Shown piece by piece: positions 48,355 to 56,538 of a DNA stretch of 64,000 bases. The stretch comes from an uncultured Paracoccaceae bacterium (GTDB lineage Bacteria; Pseudomonadota; Alphaproteobacteria; Rhodobacterales; Rhodobacteraceae), in assembly GCA_947492585.1 (NCBI GenBank), contig CANLND010000009.1, positions 62,001-126,000 of the forward strand, given 5' to 3'. The notes under the pieces were generated by a model. That model ran no database searches. It had not been told where the DNA came from and was given only the letters and a program-made list of their open reading frames with translations. Position numbers and translations under genes: made by a program. Within the stretch, counting starts at the first letter, position 1. Every line of letters begins with the position of its first letter.

Positions 48355-49236
48355 ATGCGGAAATTTCTGCAAATTGGCGCATGTATGGCGATGTGGGCAG
48401 CCGCACAGCCGGCCTATGCCGCAAACCGTATCAGCTGCCAACTGCATGAAGATCTGTCCGGGCTGCACACATCAGCCGCTCGTTTTTTGGAGCATATTTC
48501 AACGGGGGCCCACTCTGGCGCACGCGAGAAACTGCGCGCCCAACTGGATGCGCTGTCCGAAGATTTCTTAAAACGAGAGCTTGAAGACGCCGGGCTCACA
48601 CGTCTGACAGCCACGTTTTTGTCATACATCCGAATGCAGGAACGGCTGGTTCAGCAATACGATATCGCGCCCCCCAAAAAGGCAAACGATCTAGCCCAGC
48701 GGTTATCAGCCCATGATGCGACCAAACGGGTGCGTCGCGAAGTCGAAAAGCTTGGCTGTAAAGGCGAAGGTGGCGCTGTTGACGGCCACTCAACCGGTCT
48801 GCCGGGCGGGACGGCCTCCAATTTGGGCCGCCGCGTCGAACCAAAAGAAGCCGCCGCCATGTCGGTTGCGGCCATTGCCCTTATCTTCATTGTGATTGTG
48901 TCGATCGAACGCATCGCGCAGCGGCACAGACGGCGTGCCAAAAGATTTCCCTGTGCCACAGCCTGTTGGGTTGTCCCGCTTGGCGAATTGCGAACAGGCC
49001 AAAGGGCCGAACAGGCCTCCTTTGTCGATGTCAGCCAACTGGGCGGGAAGATCCGAATTGAACATAGTTTCGCGCCCGAAGATTCCATTCAGATTTTGGT
49101 CGGCGATCAAACGTTGGAAGCCTATGTGGTGTGGTGCAATGCGGATTATGTCGGTGTGAAGTTCGGCGCGCGGCTCACCGAAGCTGAGCTGATGCTCATC
49201 CGGTCATCGCAGAAAACTGCCGCAAAATCTGCGTAA
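48355..49236 (+). CDS. Secreted/membrane protein with C-terminal PilZ-like domain
   Basis: A 293-residue protein: signal peptide (about 1-22, ending AYA), a helical periplasmic region (about 25-135), a Gly-rich linker, one membrane helix (about 168-185) and a cytoplasmic C-terminal domain. The latter shows RRAKR at 193-197 and DVSQLG at 225-230, matching the PilZ RxxxR and [D/N]xSxxG signatures for cyclic di-GMP. It could be a receptor that links cyclic di-GMP to the periplasm; that is inferred from two motifs. It sits, reversed, between acpP and fabF. Confidence 0.75.
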   Translation: MRKFLQIGACMAMWAAAQPAYAANRISCQLHEDLSGLHTSAARFLEHISTGAHSGAREKLRAQLDALSEDFLKRELEDAGLTRLTATFLSYIRMQERLVQQYDIAPPKKANDLAQRLSAHDATKRVRREVEKLGCKGEGGAVDGHSTGLPGGTASNLGRRVEPKEAAAMSVAAIALIFIVIVSIERIAQRHRRRAKRFPCATACWVVPLGELRTGQRAEQASFVDVSQLGGKIRIEHSFAPEDSIQILVGDQTLEAYVVWCNADYVGVKFGARLTEAELMLIRSSQKTAAKSA

Positions 49237-49259
49237 TCGAAAACGTGACTCCCAAACAC

Positions 49260-49295
49260 AAAAAAACGGCGCCTCCCACCTGGGACGCACCGTTT
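49260..49295 (-). terminator. Intrinsic terminator of acpP
   Basis: On the minus strand a 15 bp stem with two mismatches (49264-49278 with 49281-49295) is followed by seven T. It lies 30 bp past the acpP stop. Confidence 0.85.
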
Positions 49296-49324
49296 CATGT
49301 TCGGTCGATAAGGACCGAAAAACC

Positions 49325-49558
49325 TTAGGACGCTTCGGTGATGAATTTCACAGCGTCGCCAAATGTCTGGATGGTTTCAGCTGCGTCATCAGGGATTTCG
49401 ATGCCGAATTCTTCTTCGAAGGCCATGACCAGCTCAACGGTGTCCAGGCTGTCGGCGCCCAGGTCGTCGATGAACGATGCGTTCTCGGTTACTTTTTCTT
49501 CTTCAACACCCAGGTGCTCTACAACGATTTTCTTTACGCGGTCTGCAACGTCGCTCAT
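49325..49558 (-). CDS. acpP: Acyl carrier protein
   Basis: A 77-residue acidic carrier; Ser in [10 protein letters not shown] receives 4'-phosphopantetheine and carries growing fatty acids. It has the usual N terminus [16 protein letters not shown]. The start at 49558 is the family start; upstream frame is not conserved. It has its own promoter region and terminator, as expected for a very abundant protein. Confidence 0.98.
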   Translation of the reverse strand: MSDVADRVKKIVVEHLGVEEEKVTENASFIDDLGADSLDTVELVMAFEEEFGIEIPDDAAETIQTFGDAVKFITEAS

Positions 49559-49705
49559 GGTCATTCCTCGTCTTTTTTCAGGGCAATCTGCCCGGTTTTG
49601 CCCGTGCCCACAGGGGGCGGCGTAGATATGCCCGAAACGGGCGGTTGCGCCCCAGACGGGGCACGCACACCACATTTATAAATGTGGAGACACGAATATG
49701 CGCCG

Positions 49706-49733
49706 CCTATAGCACAGCTTTCAGCCAAGGCAA
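49706..49733 (-). promoter_or_regulatory. Candidate acpP promoter
   Basis: On the minus strand TTGCCT (49728-49733) and TATAGG (49706-49711) are spaced 16 bp, resembling -35 and -10 boxes. They lie about 150 bp before the start codon, so a long leader would result. Low certainty. Confidence 0.3.
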
Positions 49734-49910
49734 ACGTTTTCACAACGTTAATGTCAACCTCAGGCGTCATGGCAGGTTTGCAATCTCGCAAATGCCACAG
49801 TCTGGCGGCACGGGTTTGGCGTGCTGGATCCTATGTATGTGCCACACCGGCGCAGACAAGACCTTGATCCTATTGAATATGCTCAGGTCGTCAGGGCGTG
49901 ACGATCTCGC

Positions 49911-49942
49911 AAAATGGCCTTCCGCACTGATGCAGAAGGCCC
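49911..49942 (-). terminator. Intrinsic terminator of fabG
   Basis: GGCCTTCTGCA and its near-complement (49916-49941) form the stem on the minus strand, followed by ATTTTG. It lies 40 bp past the fabG stop. Confidence 0.7.
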
Positions 49943-49980
49943 GGAGTTTTCAGTGTTTCATCGATCCCGATCAGGGGCGA

Positions 49981-50718
49981 TTACAGCATCGCCATGCCGC
50001 CGTTGACATGCAGCGTGGTACCGGTAACATACCCGGCCTCGGCGCTGGCAAGATACAGCACAGCTGACGCGATTTCGTCAGAGGCGCCCATGCGGCCCGC
50101 TGGGATCTGTGTCAGGATTGCATCCTTCTGGGTCTCGTTCAGCTTGTCTGTCATGGCTGTGGCAATGAACCCAGGGGCCACTGCGTTGACCGTGATGCCC
50201 CGGTTCGCGACTTCGTAGGCCAGCGATTTGGACATGCCGATCATGCCGGCCTTGGAGGCTGCATAGTTGCCCTGACCCGGGTTACCGGTGGCGCCAACGA
50301 TCGACGAAATGTTGATGATACGTCCCCAGCGCGCCTTCATCATGCCCCGCAATACACCACGGCACAGGCGCATGGTGGAGGTCAGGTTGACGTTGATCAC
50401 GCTGTCCCATTCCTCATCCTTCATCCGCATAAACAGGTTGTCTTTGGTGATGCCGGCGTTGTTGACCAGAATGTCCACCGACCCCATCGCCGCAACCGCC
50501 TGTTTGGGCAGCGCTTCTACGGCGTCGGCGTCGCTTAGATTGCAGGTCAGAACATGGGCGCGTTCCCCCAGTTCAGCGGCCAGCGCCTGCAGCGGTTCTT
50601 CGCGGGTGCCTGACAGAGCAACGGTGGCGCCGGCGCCGTGCAACGCGCGCGCAATGTCTCCACCAATGCCGCCCGAAGCGCCGGTGATCAGGGCTGTTTT
50701 GCCGTTCAAATCAAACAT
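49981..50718 (-). CDS. fabG: 3-oxoacyl-ACP reductase
   Basis: FabG is the NADPH-dependent reductase of the fatty acid cycle. The 245-residue short-chain dehydrogenase shows the cofactor motif TGASGGIGG, NNAG(I) in VNNAGITKDN, the catalytic Ser in INISSIVG and the YAASKAG Tyr/Lys pair. GGAAGAGAC precedes the start. It follows fabD by 84 bp and precedes acpP, the classic fab order. Confidence 0.97.
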   Translation of the reverse strand: MFDLNGKTALITGASGGIGGDIARALHGAGATVALSGTREEPLQALAAELGERAHVLTCNLSDADAVEALPKQAVAAMGSVDILVNNAGITKDNLFMRMKDEEWDSVINVNLTSTMRLCRGVLRGMMKARWGRIINISSIVGATGNPGQGNYAASKAGMIGMSKSLAYEVANRGITVNAVAPGFIATAMTDKLNETQKDAILTQIPAGRMGASDEIASAVLYLASAEAGYVTGTTLHVNGGMAML

Positions 50719-50802
50719 TGTCTCTTCCTTATACAGTGGTCGGCGCGCTGTGCTGTCCGTTTCCAGAGGTCAACACCGCGCCGAAATTCTCCAAAACTCA
50801 GA

Positions 50803-51732
50803 TTAGGATGCGGCCGACTGGGCGTCTTCGGCGGTGCCCACCTGACGCGAAGTCAGCGAACGGTCAATCTTGCGGATCATGCCCGACAAGGCCTTGCCGG
50901 CGCCAATTTCCCAGAACTCGGTGACCCCTTTGGCCGCCATGACCTGTACGCTTTCGCGCCACCGCACCGAACCTGTCACCTGTTCAACAAGCAATGCACG
51001 GATTTCGTCCGGGCTGGTCACCACATCGGCGCGCACATTGGCGATCAAGGGCACTGCTGGCGCCTTGATTTCGACCCCCGCCAAGGCCTCGGCCATGACA
51101 TCCGCAGCGGGCTGCATCAAAGCACAATGGAATGGTGCGCTCACCGGCAGCATCACGGCGCGTTTTGCGCCCTTTTCTTTGGCGATCACAGCCGCGCGTT
51201 CAACGGCTGCTTTGCTGCCGGACACCACCACCTGTGTTGGATCATTGTCGTTTGCCGCCTGACACACATCGCCATCAGCAGCTTCGGCTGCGACGGCGCG
51301 CACGGCCTCAAGGTCAAGGCCCAGAATGGCCGCCATCGCGCCCTGCCCCACCGGAACCGCGCTTTGCATTGCCTGACCACGGGTCCGCAACAGGCGTGCC
51401 GTGTCGGCAATCGAAATCGCACCGGCCGCCGCCAGAGCGGAATATTCCCCCAAGGAATGCCCGGCCACAAAAGCCGCGGTGTCGATCGAAACGCCTTCGG
51501 CTTCCAGCGCGCGCATTGCCGCCATTGACGTGGCCATCAGAGCGGGCTGGGCATTTTGCGTCAGGGTCAGGGTTTCGATGTCCCCCTCCCAGATCAGCTT
51601 GCTCAGGCTTTCCCCCAACGCGGCGTCAACCTCATCAAATACGGCTTGGGCCGCCGGATAGGCCTCAGCCAGCGCACGGCCCATGCCGATCGTTTGGGCG
51701 CCCTGCCCCGGAAACACAAATGCGATTGTCAT
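50803..51732 (-). CDS. fabD: Malonyl-CoA:ACP transacylase
   Basis: FabD loads malonate onto ACP. The 309-residue enzyme has FPGQGAQ at the N terminus, the nucleophile Ser in GHSLGEYSAL, the Arg of the malonyl pocket (RTRGQAMQ), and the catalytic His in APFHCALM. The ATG at 51732 follows GAGGTCCG. First gene of the minus-strand fab group. Confidence 0.97.
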   Translation of the reverse strand: MTIAFVFPGQGAQTIGMGRALAEAYPAAQAVFDEVDAALGESLSKLIWEGDIETLTLTQNAQPALMATSMAAMRALEAEGVSIDTAAFVAGHSLGEYSALAAAGAISIADTARLLRTRGQAMQSAVPVGQGAMAAILGLDLEAVRAVAAEAADGDVCQAANDNDPTQVVVSGSKAAVERAAVIAKEKGAKRAVMLPVSAPFHCALMQPAADVMAEALAGVEIKAPAVPLIANVRADVVTSPDEIRALLVEQVTGSVRWRESVQVMAAKGVTEFWEIGAGKALSGMIRKIDRSLTSRQVGTAEDAQSAAS

Positions 51733-52016
51733 CACGGACCTCGTCTTTTTTGTAACATTTCCCTCTGATGTAGCCGCCTTGTGCAAAGGGCACAAGCGAT
51801 GGTGCAAATCCGCGCACAGACTGTGTGGGCTTTTGCGGCACAAATCCGGTCTTCCGGCGGTTGCTGTAGCCGATTTGGCCCCCTAGTGTTTTTACAAGAC
51901 AGCCTGTTTTTGCGCGCTCCCATGTTTATGGGCGAATAAATATGCGTGCTTGGTTGTTTAACCTCGTGGGACCTTCGCCCCACACGCCATCGCCCCGAAC
52001 AAAAAGGAACGGATCC

Positions 52017-53285
52017 TTGCGCCTTCACAACACGTTCTCCCAATACGGCAGCGTCGCAAAGGGCTTTCACTGGGCAACTGTCCTTTTGATCTTTGCGACC
52101 TTTCCAATTGGCTACTTTGCAAACGGTCTTGCAGAGCAGATCCAAGCCCCGGAATTCACCGGAGATGCCGGCCTGATCACACGTGCCGCATTTTTGTTTT
52201 CGCTCCACAAAACGTTAGGCATTGCCGCACTTGGCACAGCAGCGTTGCGGGTGCTGTGGACGGTGACACAGACCAAACCGGGCCTGTTACACCCCGACAA
52301 CGCCCCCGAGGCAATGGCCGCAGAAACCGTGCATTGGTTGCTGTATGGGCTGATGCTGATGGTGCCGCTCACCGGGTGGATGCACCATGCGGCATCCACG
52401 GGATTTGCACCAATCTGGTGGCCCTTTGGGCAGGGGCTGCCCTTTGTGCCGCAAACCGAAACGGTTGCAGGTTTCTTTGGCGTTTTGCACTGGCTGATGG
52501 TCTGGAGCCTGTTTGCCACCGTTGGGCTGCACATTGCGGGCGCGTTGAAACACCATATCATTGATCGCGACAGCACCCTCCGCCGGATGCTGCCGTTTGG
52601 AGGCCCCACCCCGACGCCGCCGGAACAGACCCACTCCAAAGCGCCGATGCTGATTGCCGGCCTCGCCGCGCTGAGTGTCCTGGCTGGCGCACAGGCGCTG
52701 GGCGTTTTCGCCGACGGGCACACCCATCATCATGCCGACGGCCACAGCCATGCGCCACCTGTCAGCGCCCCAATTGCAAAGACCACCGATGCACCGGACA
52801 AACAGGGGTGGACGGTCCAAAGCGGCACGCTTGAGATCGAAGTCACGCAGCTCGGCGGGTTGGTGCGGGGGCAATTTGAAAATTGGTCAGCGGACATCGA
52901 TTTCAACGAGCCCTCCGGCCCGGGTGCTGCGGGCGCGGTTGACGTTGTGATTGATATTACATCGCTGACCTTAGGCAGTGTGACCAGCCAGGCGCTTGGG
53001 TCAGATTATTTTGACTCTGCCACCTATCCCACCGCCCGGTTCACCGCAGATCTCGAAAAAACGGATCAAGGTTATCACGCTATTGGAACCCTGACCATTC
53101 GCGACCAAACACACCCTCTGACCCTGCCGTTCACGTTGGAAATCGACGGCGACACCGCCAAAATGCAGGGCGCAGCAACCGTGCAACGATTGGATTTCAA
53201 CATCGGGCAAAGCCAGCCGACCGACGGCACGCTTGGCTTTGATGTGGGGATCAATGCCACGCTGACTGCGACACGGGCGCACTAA
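52017..53285 (+). CDS. Cytochrome b561 fused to a YceI domain
   Basis: About 422 residues. The first 190 form a four-helix cytochrome b561 with His candidates for haem in VAKGFHWAT, SLHKTLG, GWMHHAAS and GVLHWLMV/VGLHIAGA. A fifth helix and a His-rich linker (GHTHHHADGHSHAP) follow, then a YceI lipocalin-like domain (about 250-422) that binds isoprenoids such as quinones. It could pass electrons between membrane and periplasmic quinone; this is inference. I chose the TTG at 52017 because AAGGA precedes it and b561 proteins start just before this point; an ATG at 51942 has no ribosome site. Confidence 0.88.
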   Translation: MRLHNTFSQYGSVAKGFHWATVLLIFATFPIGYFANGLAEQIQAPEFTGDAGLITRAAFLFSLHKTLGIAALGTAALRVLWTVTQTKPGLLHPDNAPEAMAAETVHWLLYGLMLMVPLTGWMHHAASTGFAPIWWPFGQGLPFVPQTETVAGFFGVLHWLMVWSLFATVGLHIAGALKHHIIDRDSTLRRMLPFGGPTPTPPEQTHSKAPMLIAGLAALSVLAGAQALGVFADGHTHHHADGHSHAPPVSAPIAKTTDAPDKQGWTVQSGTLEIEVTQLGGLVRGQFENWSADIDFNEPSGPGAAGAVDVVIDITSLTLGSVTSQALGSDYFDSATYPTARFTADLEKTDQGYHAIGTLTIRDQTHPLTLPFTLEIDGDTAKMQGAATVQRLDFNIGQSQPTDGTLGFDVGINATLTATRAH

Positions 53286-53446
53286 GTTGCGATCCAAATA
53301 AGGCGGGGCAAACTCGAGGGTGCCACACGGCACCCTCGAAACGCAGCCCTTGCCCAACGCGTTCGGTGACGACAGGCCTCACCTGCATCTTGTTTCCCCC
53401 AAGGGACCACGCGAATTTCTCATATATTTCTAACGCAAAACGACAA

Positions 53447-53473
53447 ACCGCCGCCCGGGCTCCGGGCGGCGGT
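53447..53473 (-). terminator. Intrinsic terminator of the yceI gene
   Basis: ACCGCCGCCCGG pairs perfectly with CCGGGCGGCGGT around a three-base loop. TTTGTCGTTTT follows on the minus strand. Confidence 0.85.
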
Positions 53474-53498
53474 CGATCAGAACAGCAGTTCTATTGAT

Positions 53499-54074
53499 TT
53501 ATTCAGCCTTCATGGCCTCAATCGAGATCATCACCTCAACTTCGTCGCTGACGAAGGGTGCGAACTGGCCCAGATTGTACTCAGAGCGCACAAGGGTTGT
53601 GGTTGCGTTAAAGCCTGCCCATGGTTTTTTGGCCATCGGATGCTCACCAATCTGGTTCAGGGTGGCGTCCAGAACCACAGCTTTTGTGACGCCATTCAGG
53701 GTCAGATCGCCGGTGATCTTTGCGGTGCTATCGCCGGTGACTTCGATACCGGTGGATGTGAATGAAATGGTTTCATCATCGGTTGCGTCAAAGAAGTCTT
53801 TTGACATGAAGTGGTTCAGGCGACCTTCCCAACCCGTGAACATCGAGCTGAGCGGCATGGACACCGAAACAGAAGAGGCCGCAGGATTTTCCTGATCAAA
53901 AGCGATGTCACCCTCAAAGCCAGAGAACATGCCCCAGGTGGTTGAGAAACCGAGGTGGTTGTAGCTAAAGACGATCTGGCTGTGGCTGGCGTCCAGAACA
54001 TATTTTTCAGCGGACGCAAACGCCGTGGTGGCGGTAGATGCGATCAAGGCAGCGGCTAGCAATGCGCGTTTCAT
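53499..54074 (-). CDS. Periplasmic YceI family protein
   Basis: A 191-residue protein with a Sec signal peptide (about 1-21, ending AFA). The YceI barrel is complete, with YVLDASHSQIVFSYNHLGFS, HFMSKDFFDAT, the ITGDLTLNGVTK strand and VEVMISIEA at the end. YceI proteins bind polyisoprenoids. It converges with the b561-YceI fusion gene, whose C-terminal domain belongs to the same family. GGAG lies nine bases before the ATG at 54074. Confidence 0.95.
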   Translation of the reverse strand: MKRALLAAALIASTATTAFASAEKYVLDASHSQIVFSYNHLGFSTTWGMFSGFEGDIAFDQENPAASSVSVSMPLSSMFTGWEGRLNHFMSKDFFDATDDETISFTSTGIEVTGDSTAKITGDLTLNGVTKAVVLDATLNQIGEHPMAKKPWAGFNATTTLVRSEYNLGQFAPFVSDEVEVMISIEAMKAE

Positions 54075-54230
54075 AGAACAGGCTCCGTATGATTTCAATG
54101 TGTTGCAGCTTCAAGATGACACTGTCCTGATCAAAATAAAGCCCGTATTTTCCAACATAGTCTGTTCCGTGATGAACAGTAACACAAACCAATGATATTA
54201 CGCATTTTTCACGAACCTGTGAGGGGTTAT

Positions 54231-54749
54231 TCAAGCGTGAATTGGCACCACTCCGCGCAACTGCTGTTGTAACATCATACGCGCCTTGCTGCGGCTGAGC
54301 GGCAAAGTCAGGAGAATGCTGCCATCGGCCTCAAGAACATCCACATGATCCTCCCGCAGACGGACGCCGCCGATACTGTCAAATGAACGTTGCAACAAGA
54401 TGCGAGATTGCCCGCCTGCGCCCGGTTTGATCACACGCAGCTCGCGGCGTTTGGGGTCGAGACGGACTTCGGGCGCCTTGCCCGGATCCTCCAGCGTCAG
54501 CAACACCACCGCAAAACACACAGACGCAAGGCTAAGCCCGGCCTTTATGGTGCTCAACTCGGGATCCGCATGGCCCAGATCAATCACCCAAATAGCGGCG
54601 CCTGCAAGTCCCAGCATCACGCCAACCGCGCGACACATCATCAATCTCAGCACAATATTTGGCTGAAACTCCACCGCAAAACGATATCGGTGCAATGCAG
54701 CATTGCGCCCAAAATCCTTCCATCGGCTTTCAAAGTCTGTCATCGACAT
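54231..54749 (-). CDS. Hypothetical membrane protein with two helices
   Basis: A 172-residue protein not assigned to a named family. Residues about 30-90 carry two hydrophobic helices (GVMLGLAGAAIWVIDL and AGLSLASVCFAVVLLTL). The C-terminal half is a beta-strand pattern (ELRVIKPGAGGQSRILL, VRLREDHVDVLEADGSILLTL) that could be a PH-like domain. AAGGGG lies before the ATG at 54749. Monocistronic. Function unknown. Confidence 0.75.
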   Translation of the reverse strand: MSMTDFESRWKDFGRNAALHRYRFAVEFQPNIVLRLMMCRAVGVMLGLAGAAIWVIDLGHADPELSTIKAGLSLASVCFAVVLLTLEDPGKAPEVRLDPKRRELRVIKPGAGGQSRILLQRSFDSIGGVRLREDHVDVLEADGSILLTLPLSRSKARMMLQQQLRGVVPIHA

Positions 54750-55118
54750 GGCCCTGTCCCCTTCTGGCTGACGCGTTATTTTTCGTTGTCGTTTCACGAT
54801 CAATTAACTCTGACAATGGGCCGGTAATTGCGACCCAAATGGGGCGCAGCCATGGCGATATGCGGAAAAGTCGCGCAGATTTTGTGATGCGACGCCCGCC
54901 AGACGGCGCACAATCAGGTCTGGCGAATGGGCTATTCTGGACCCGTTCCCGACATCTGTTTTTGGGGGCCTCACTTCGCGCTTGCGAAACGGTGCAAAGC
55001 CTGTATATGGGACCAACCTTCCGTCCAAATATCGATCCGCGCAGACTCTCGTGGTGGGGCCTCGGAAGGTTTAACTGCCCTGCCTATGAAATGCGCCTTG
55101 AAACAAACAGGAGTTCAC
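54750..55118. other. Intergenic region with the rpsF leader
   Basis: This 370 bp gap separates divergent genes and carries the ribosomal protein operon promoter and leader. A 9 bp inverted repeat lies at 55015-55071. No gene is supported. Confidence 0.6.
55015..55071 (+). promoter_or_regulatory. Candidate rpsF-rpsR leader structure
   Basis: AACCTTCCG (55015-55023) and CGGAAGGTT (55063-55071) would close a stem-loop that ends 47 bp before the rpsF start. Many bacteria have a leader bound by S6:S18 at this place, with a conserved CCG; a CCG is in the left arm here. The match to that RNA family is unproven. Confidence 0.45.
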
Positions 55119-55472
55119 ATGCCCCTTTATGAGCATGTAATGATTGCGCGTCAGGACCTGTCCAACTCGCAAGCAGAAAGCCTCGTCGAACATTTCGGCA
55201 CCGTACTGGCAGACAACGGCGGCAACGTTGTTGAAAGCGAGTATTGGGGTGTCAAGACGATGGCCTACAAGATCAACAAAAACCGCAAGGGCCACTACGC
55301 CTTTCTGAAGTCGGATGCGCCTGCAACCGCCGTTCAGGAAATGGAACGCCTGATGCGCCTGCATGATGACGTGATGCGCGTTCTGACCATCAAGGTCGAC
55401 GAGCACGCCGAAGGCCCCTCGGTCCAGATGCAGAAACGTGACGAACGCGACAACCGTCGCGAGCGCCGCTGA
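55119..55472 (+). CDS. rpsF: 30S ribosomal protein S6
   Basis: A 117-residue S6 with the family start PLYEHVMIARQDLS and WGVKTMAYKINKNRKGHY. The C-terminal tail is charged (QKRDERDNRRERR). CAGGAG lies before the ATG. First of rpsF-rpsR-rplI, the standard order. Confidence 0.98.
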   Translation: MPLYEHVMIARQDLSNSQAESLVEHFGTVLADNGGNVVESEYWGVKTMAYKINKNRKGHYAFLKSDAPATAVQEMERLMRLHDDVMRVLTIKVDEHAEGPSVQMQKRDERDNRRERR

Positions 55473-55500
55473 TCTAAGCTTGAGAAAAGGACGCTAAACC

Positions 55501-55728
55501 ATGGCTGCAAAACCATTTTTCCGCCGTCGCAAAGTTTGCCCCTTCTCGGGCGACAACGCACCGTCGATCGATTACAAAGACACCCGTCTTCTGCAACGCT
55601 ACATCTCTGAGCGTGGCAAAATCGTTCCATCGCGTATCACTGCCGTTTCGGCAAAAAAGCAGCGTGAACTGGCCCGTGCTATCAAGCGCGCCCGCTTCCT
55701 CGCCCTGCTGCCCTACGCCGTTAAGTAA
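55501..55728 (+). CDS. rpsR: 30S ribosomal protein S18
   Basis: A 75-residue S18 with [31 protein letters not shown] and the basic [14 protein letters not shown]. It sits 28 bp after rpsF and 13 bp before rplI. S18 pairs with S6 on the 30S platform. Confidence 0.98.
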   Translation: MAAKPFFRRRKVCPFSGDNAPSIDYKDTRLLQRYISERGKIVPSRITAVSAKKQRELARAIKRARFLALLPYAVK

Positions 55729-55741
55729 GGAGACCTGATCA

Positions 55742-56353
55742 ATGCAAGTTATCCTTCTGGAACGTGTGGCCAAACTGGGCCAAATGGGTGAAATCGTAGA
55801 CGTCAAAGCTGGCTACGCACGCAACTTCCTCCTGCCCCAAGGCAAGGCGAAGACCGCGTCGACCGCCAACCTGGCTGCTTTTGAAGCCCAGAAAGCGCAG
55901 CTTGAAGCGCGCAACCTGGAAACCAAAAAAGAAGCAGAAGCTCTGGCAGAGAAGCTCGACGGACAACAGTTCATCGTGATTCGCTCCGCCTCGGACGCTG
56001 GCGCTCTGTACGGTTCCGTCACACCTCGTGACGCGGCAGAGGCTGCAACCGCAGCAGGCTTCACCGTTGACAAGAAACAGGTTGCCCTGATCGCTCCGAT
56101 CAAAGACCTGGGTCTGCACGCGGTTTCCGTCATCCTGCACCCTGAAGTTCAAGTTGAAATTCAGATGAACGTTGCACGTTCTGAAGAAGAAGCTGAACTG
56201 CAGGCGTCTGGTAAATCGATCCAAGAGCTGGCCGCGGAAGAAGAAGCCGCAGCTGAGTTCGAGATCGCTGAACTGTTCGACGACATCGGCAGCGCCGCGT
56301 CTGACGACGATGACGACGCTCCCGCAGCTGAAGCACCCGCAGAAGAAGAGTAA
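55742..56353 (+). CDS. rplI: 50S ribosomal protein L9
   Basis: A 203-residue L9, longer than the usual 150 because of an acidic, Ala/Glu/Asp-rich C-terminal extension ([18 protein letters not shown]) common in Rhodobacterales. The N-terminal [21 protein letters not shown] and [13 protein letters not shown] are standard. Last gene of the operon, followed by tandem terminators. Confidence 0.97.
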   Translation: MQVILLERVAKLGQMGEIVDVKAGYARNFLLPQGKAKTASTANLAAFEAQKAQLEARNLETKKEAEALAEKLDGQQFIVIRSASDAGALYGSVTPRDAAEAATAAGFTVDKKQVALIAPIKDLGLHAVSVILHPEVQVEIQMNVARSEEEAELQASGKSIQELAAEEEAAAEFEIAELFDDIGSAASDDDDDAPAAEAPAEEE

Positions 56354-56423
56354 GCCCTTATTGGGCTTAGGATTTTTCCTGCTGAACATAGAAAAGGCCG
56401 CTCCTGAATGGGCGGCCTTTTTT
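56352..56423 (+). terminator. Tandem intrinsic terminators after rplI
   Basis: A small hairpin (AAGCCC with GGGCTT, 56352-56368, then ATTTTT) is followed by a stronger one, AAAAGGCCGC with GCGGCCTTTT (56392-56421), and a T-run. Confidence 0.88.
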
Positions 56424-56538
56424 GATGCTGTCGTCTGATGGGTGGCATTGGCTCTCTGCCCTCAGATCTTTTTCCTTTTGGCGGGTCATGTCGGCTGGGG
56501 CGGTCAGAACACCTACCGCCCCTTGAATGTGACCCTGT

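Larger units (their letters stand above)
49559..49980. other. acpP upstream region and fabG downstream region
   Basis: No gene is supported in this 420 bp gap. It holds the fabG terminator (49911-49942) and an acpP promoter candidate (49706-49733). Confidence 0.6.
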
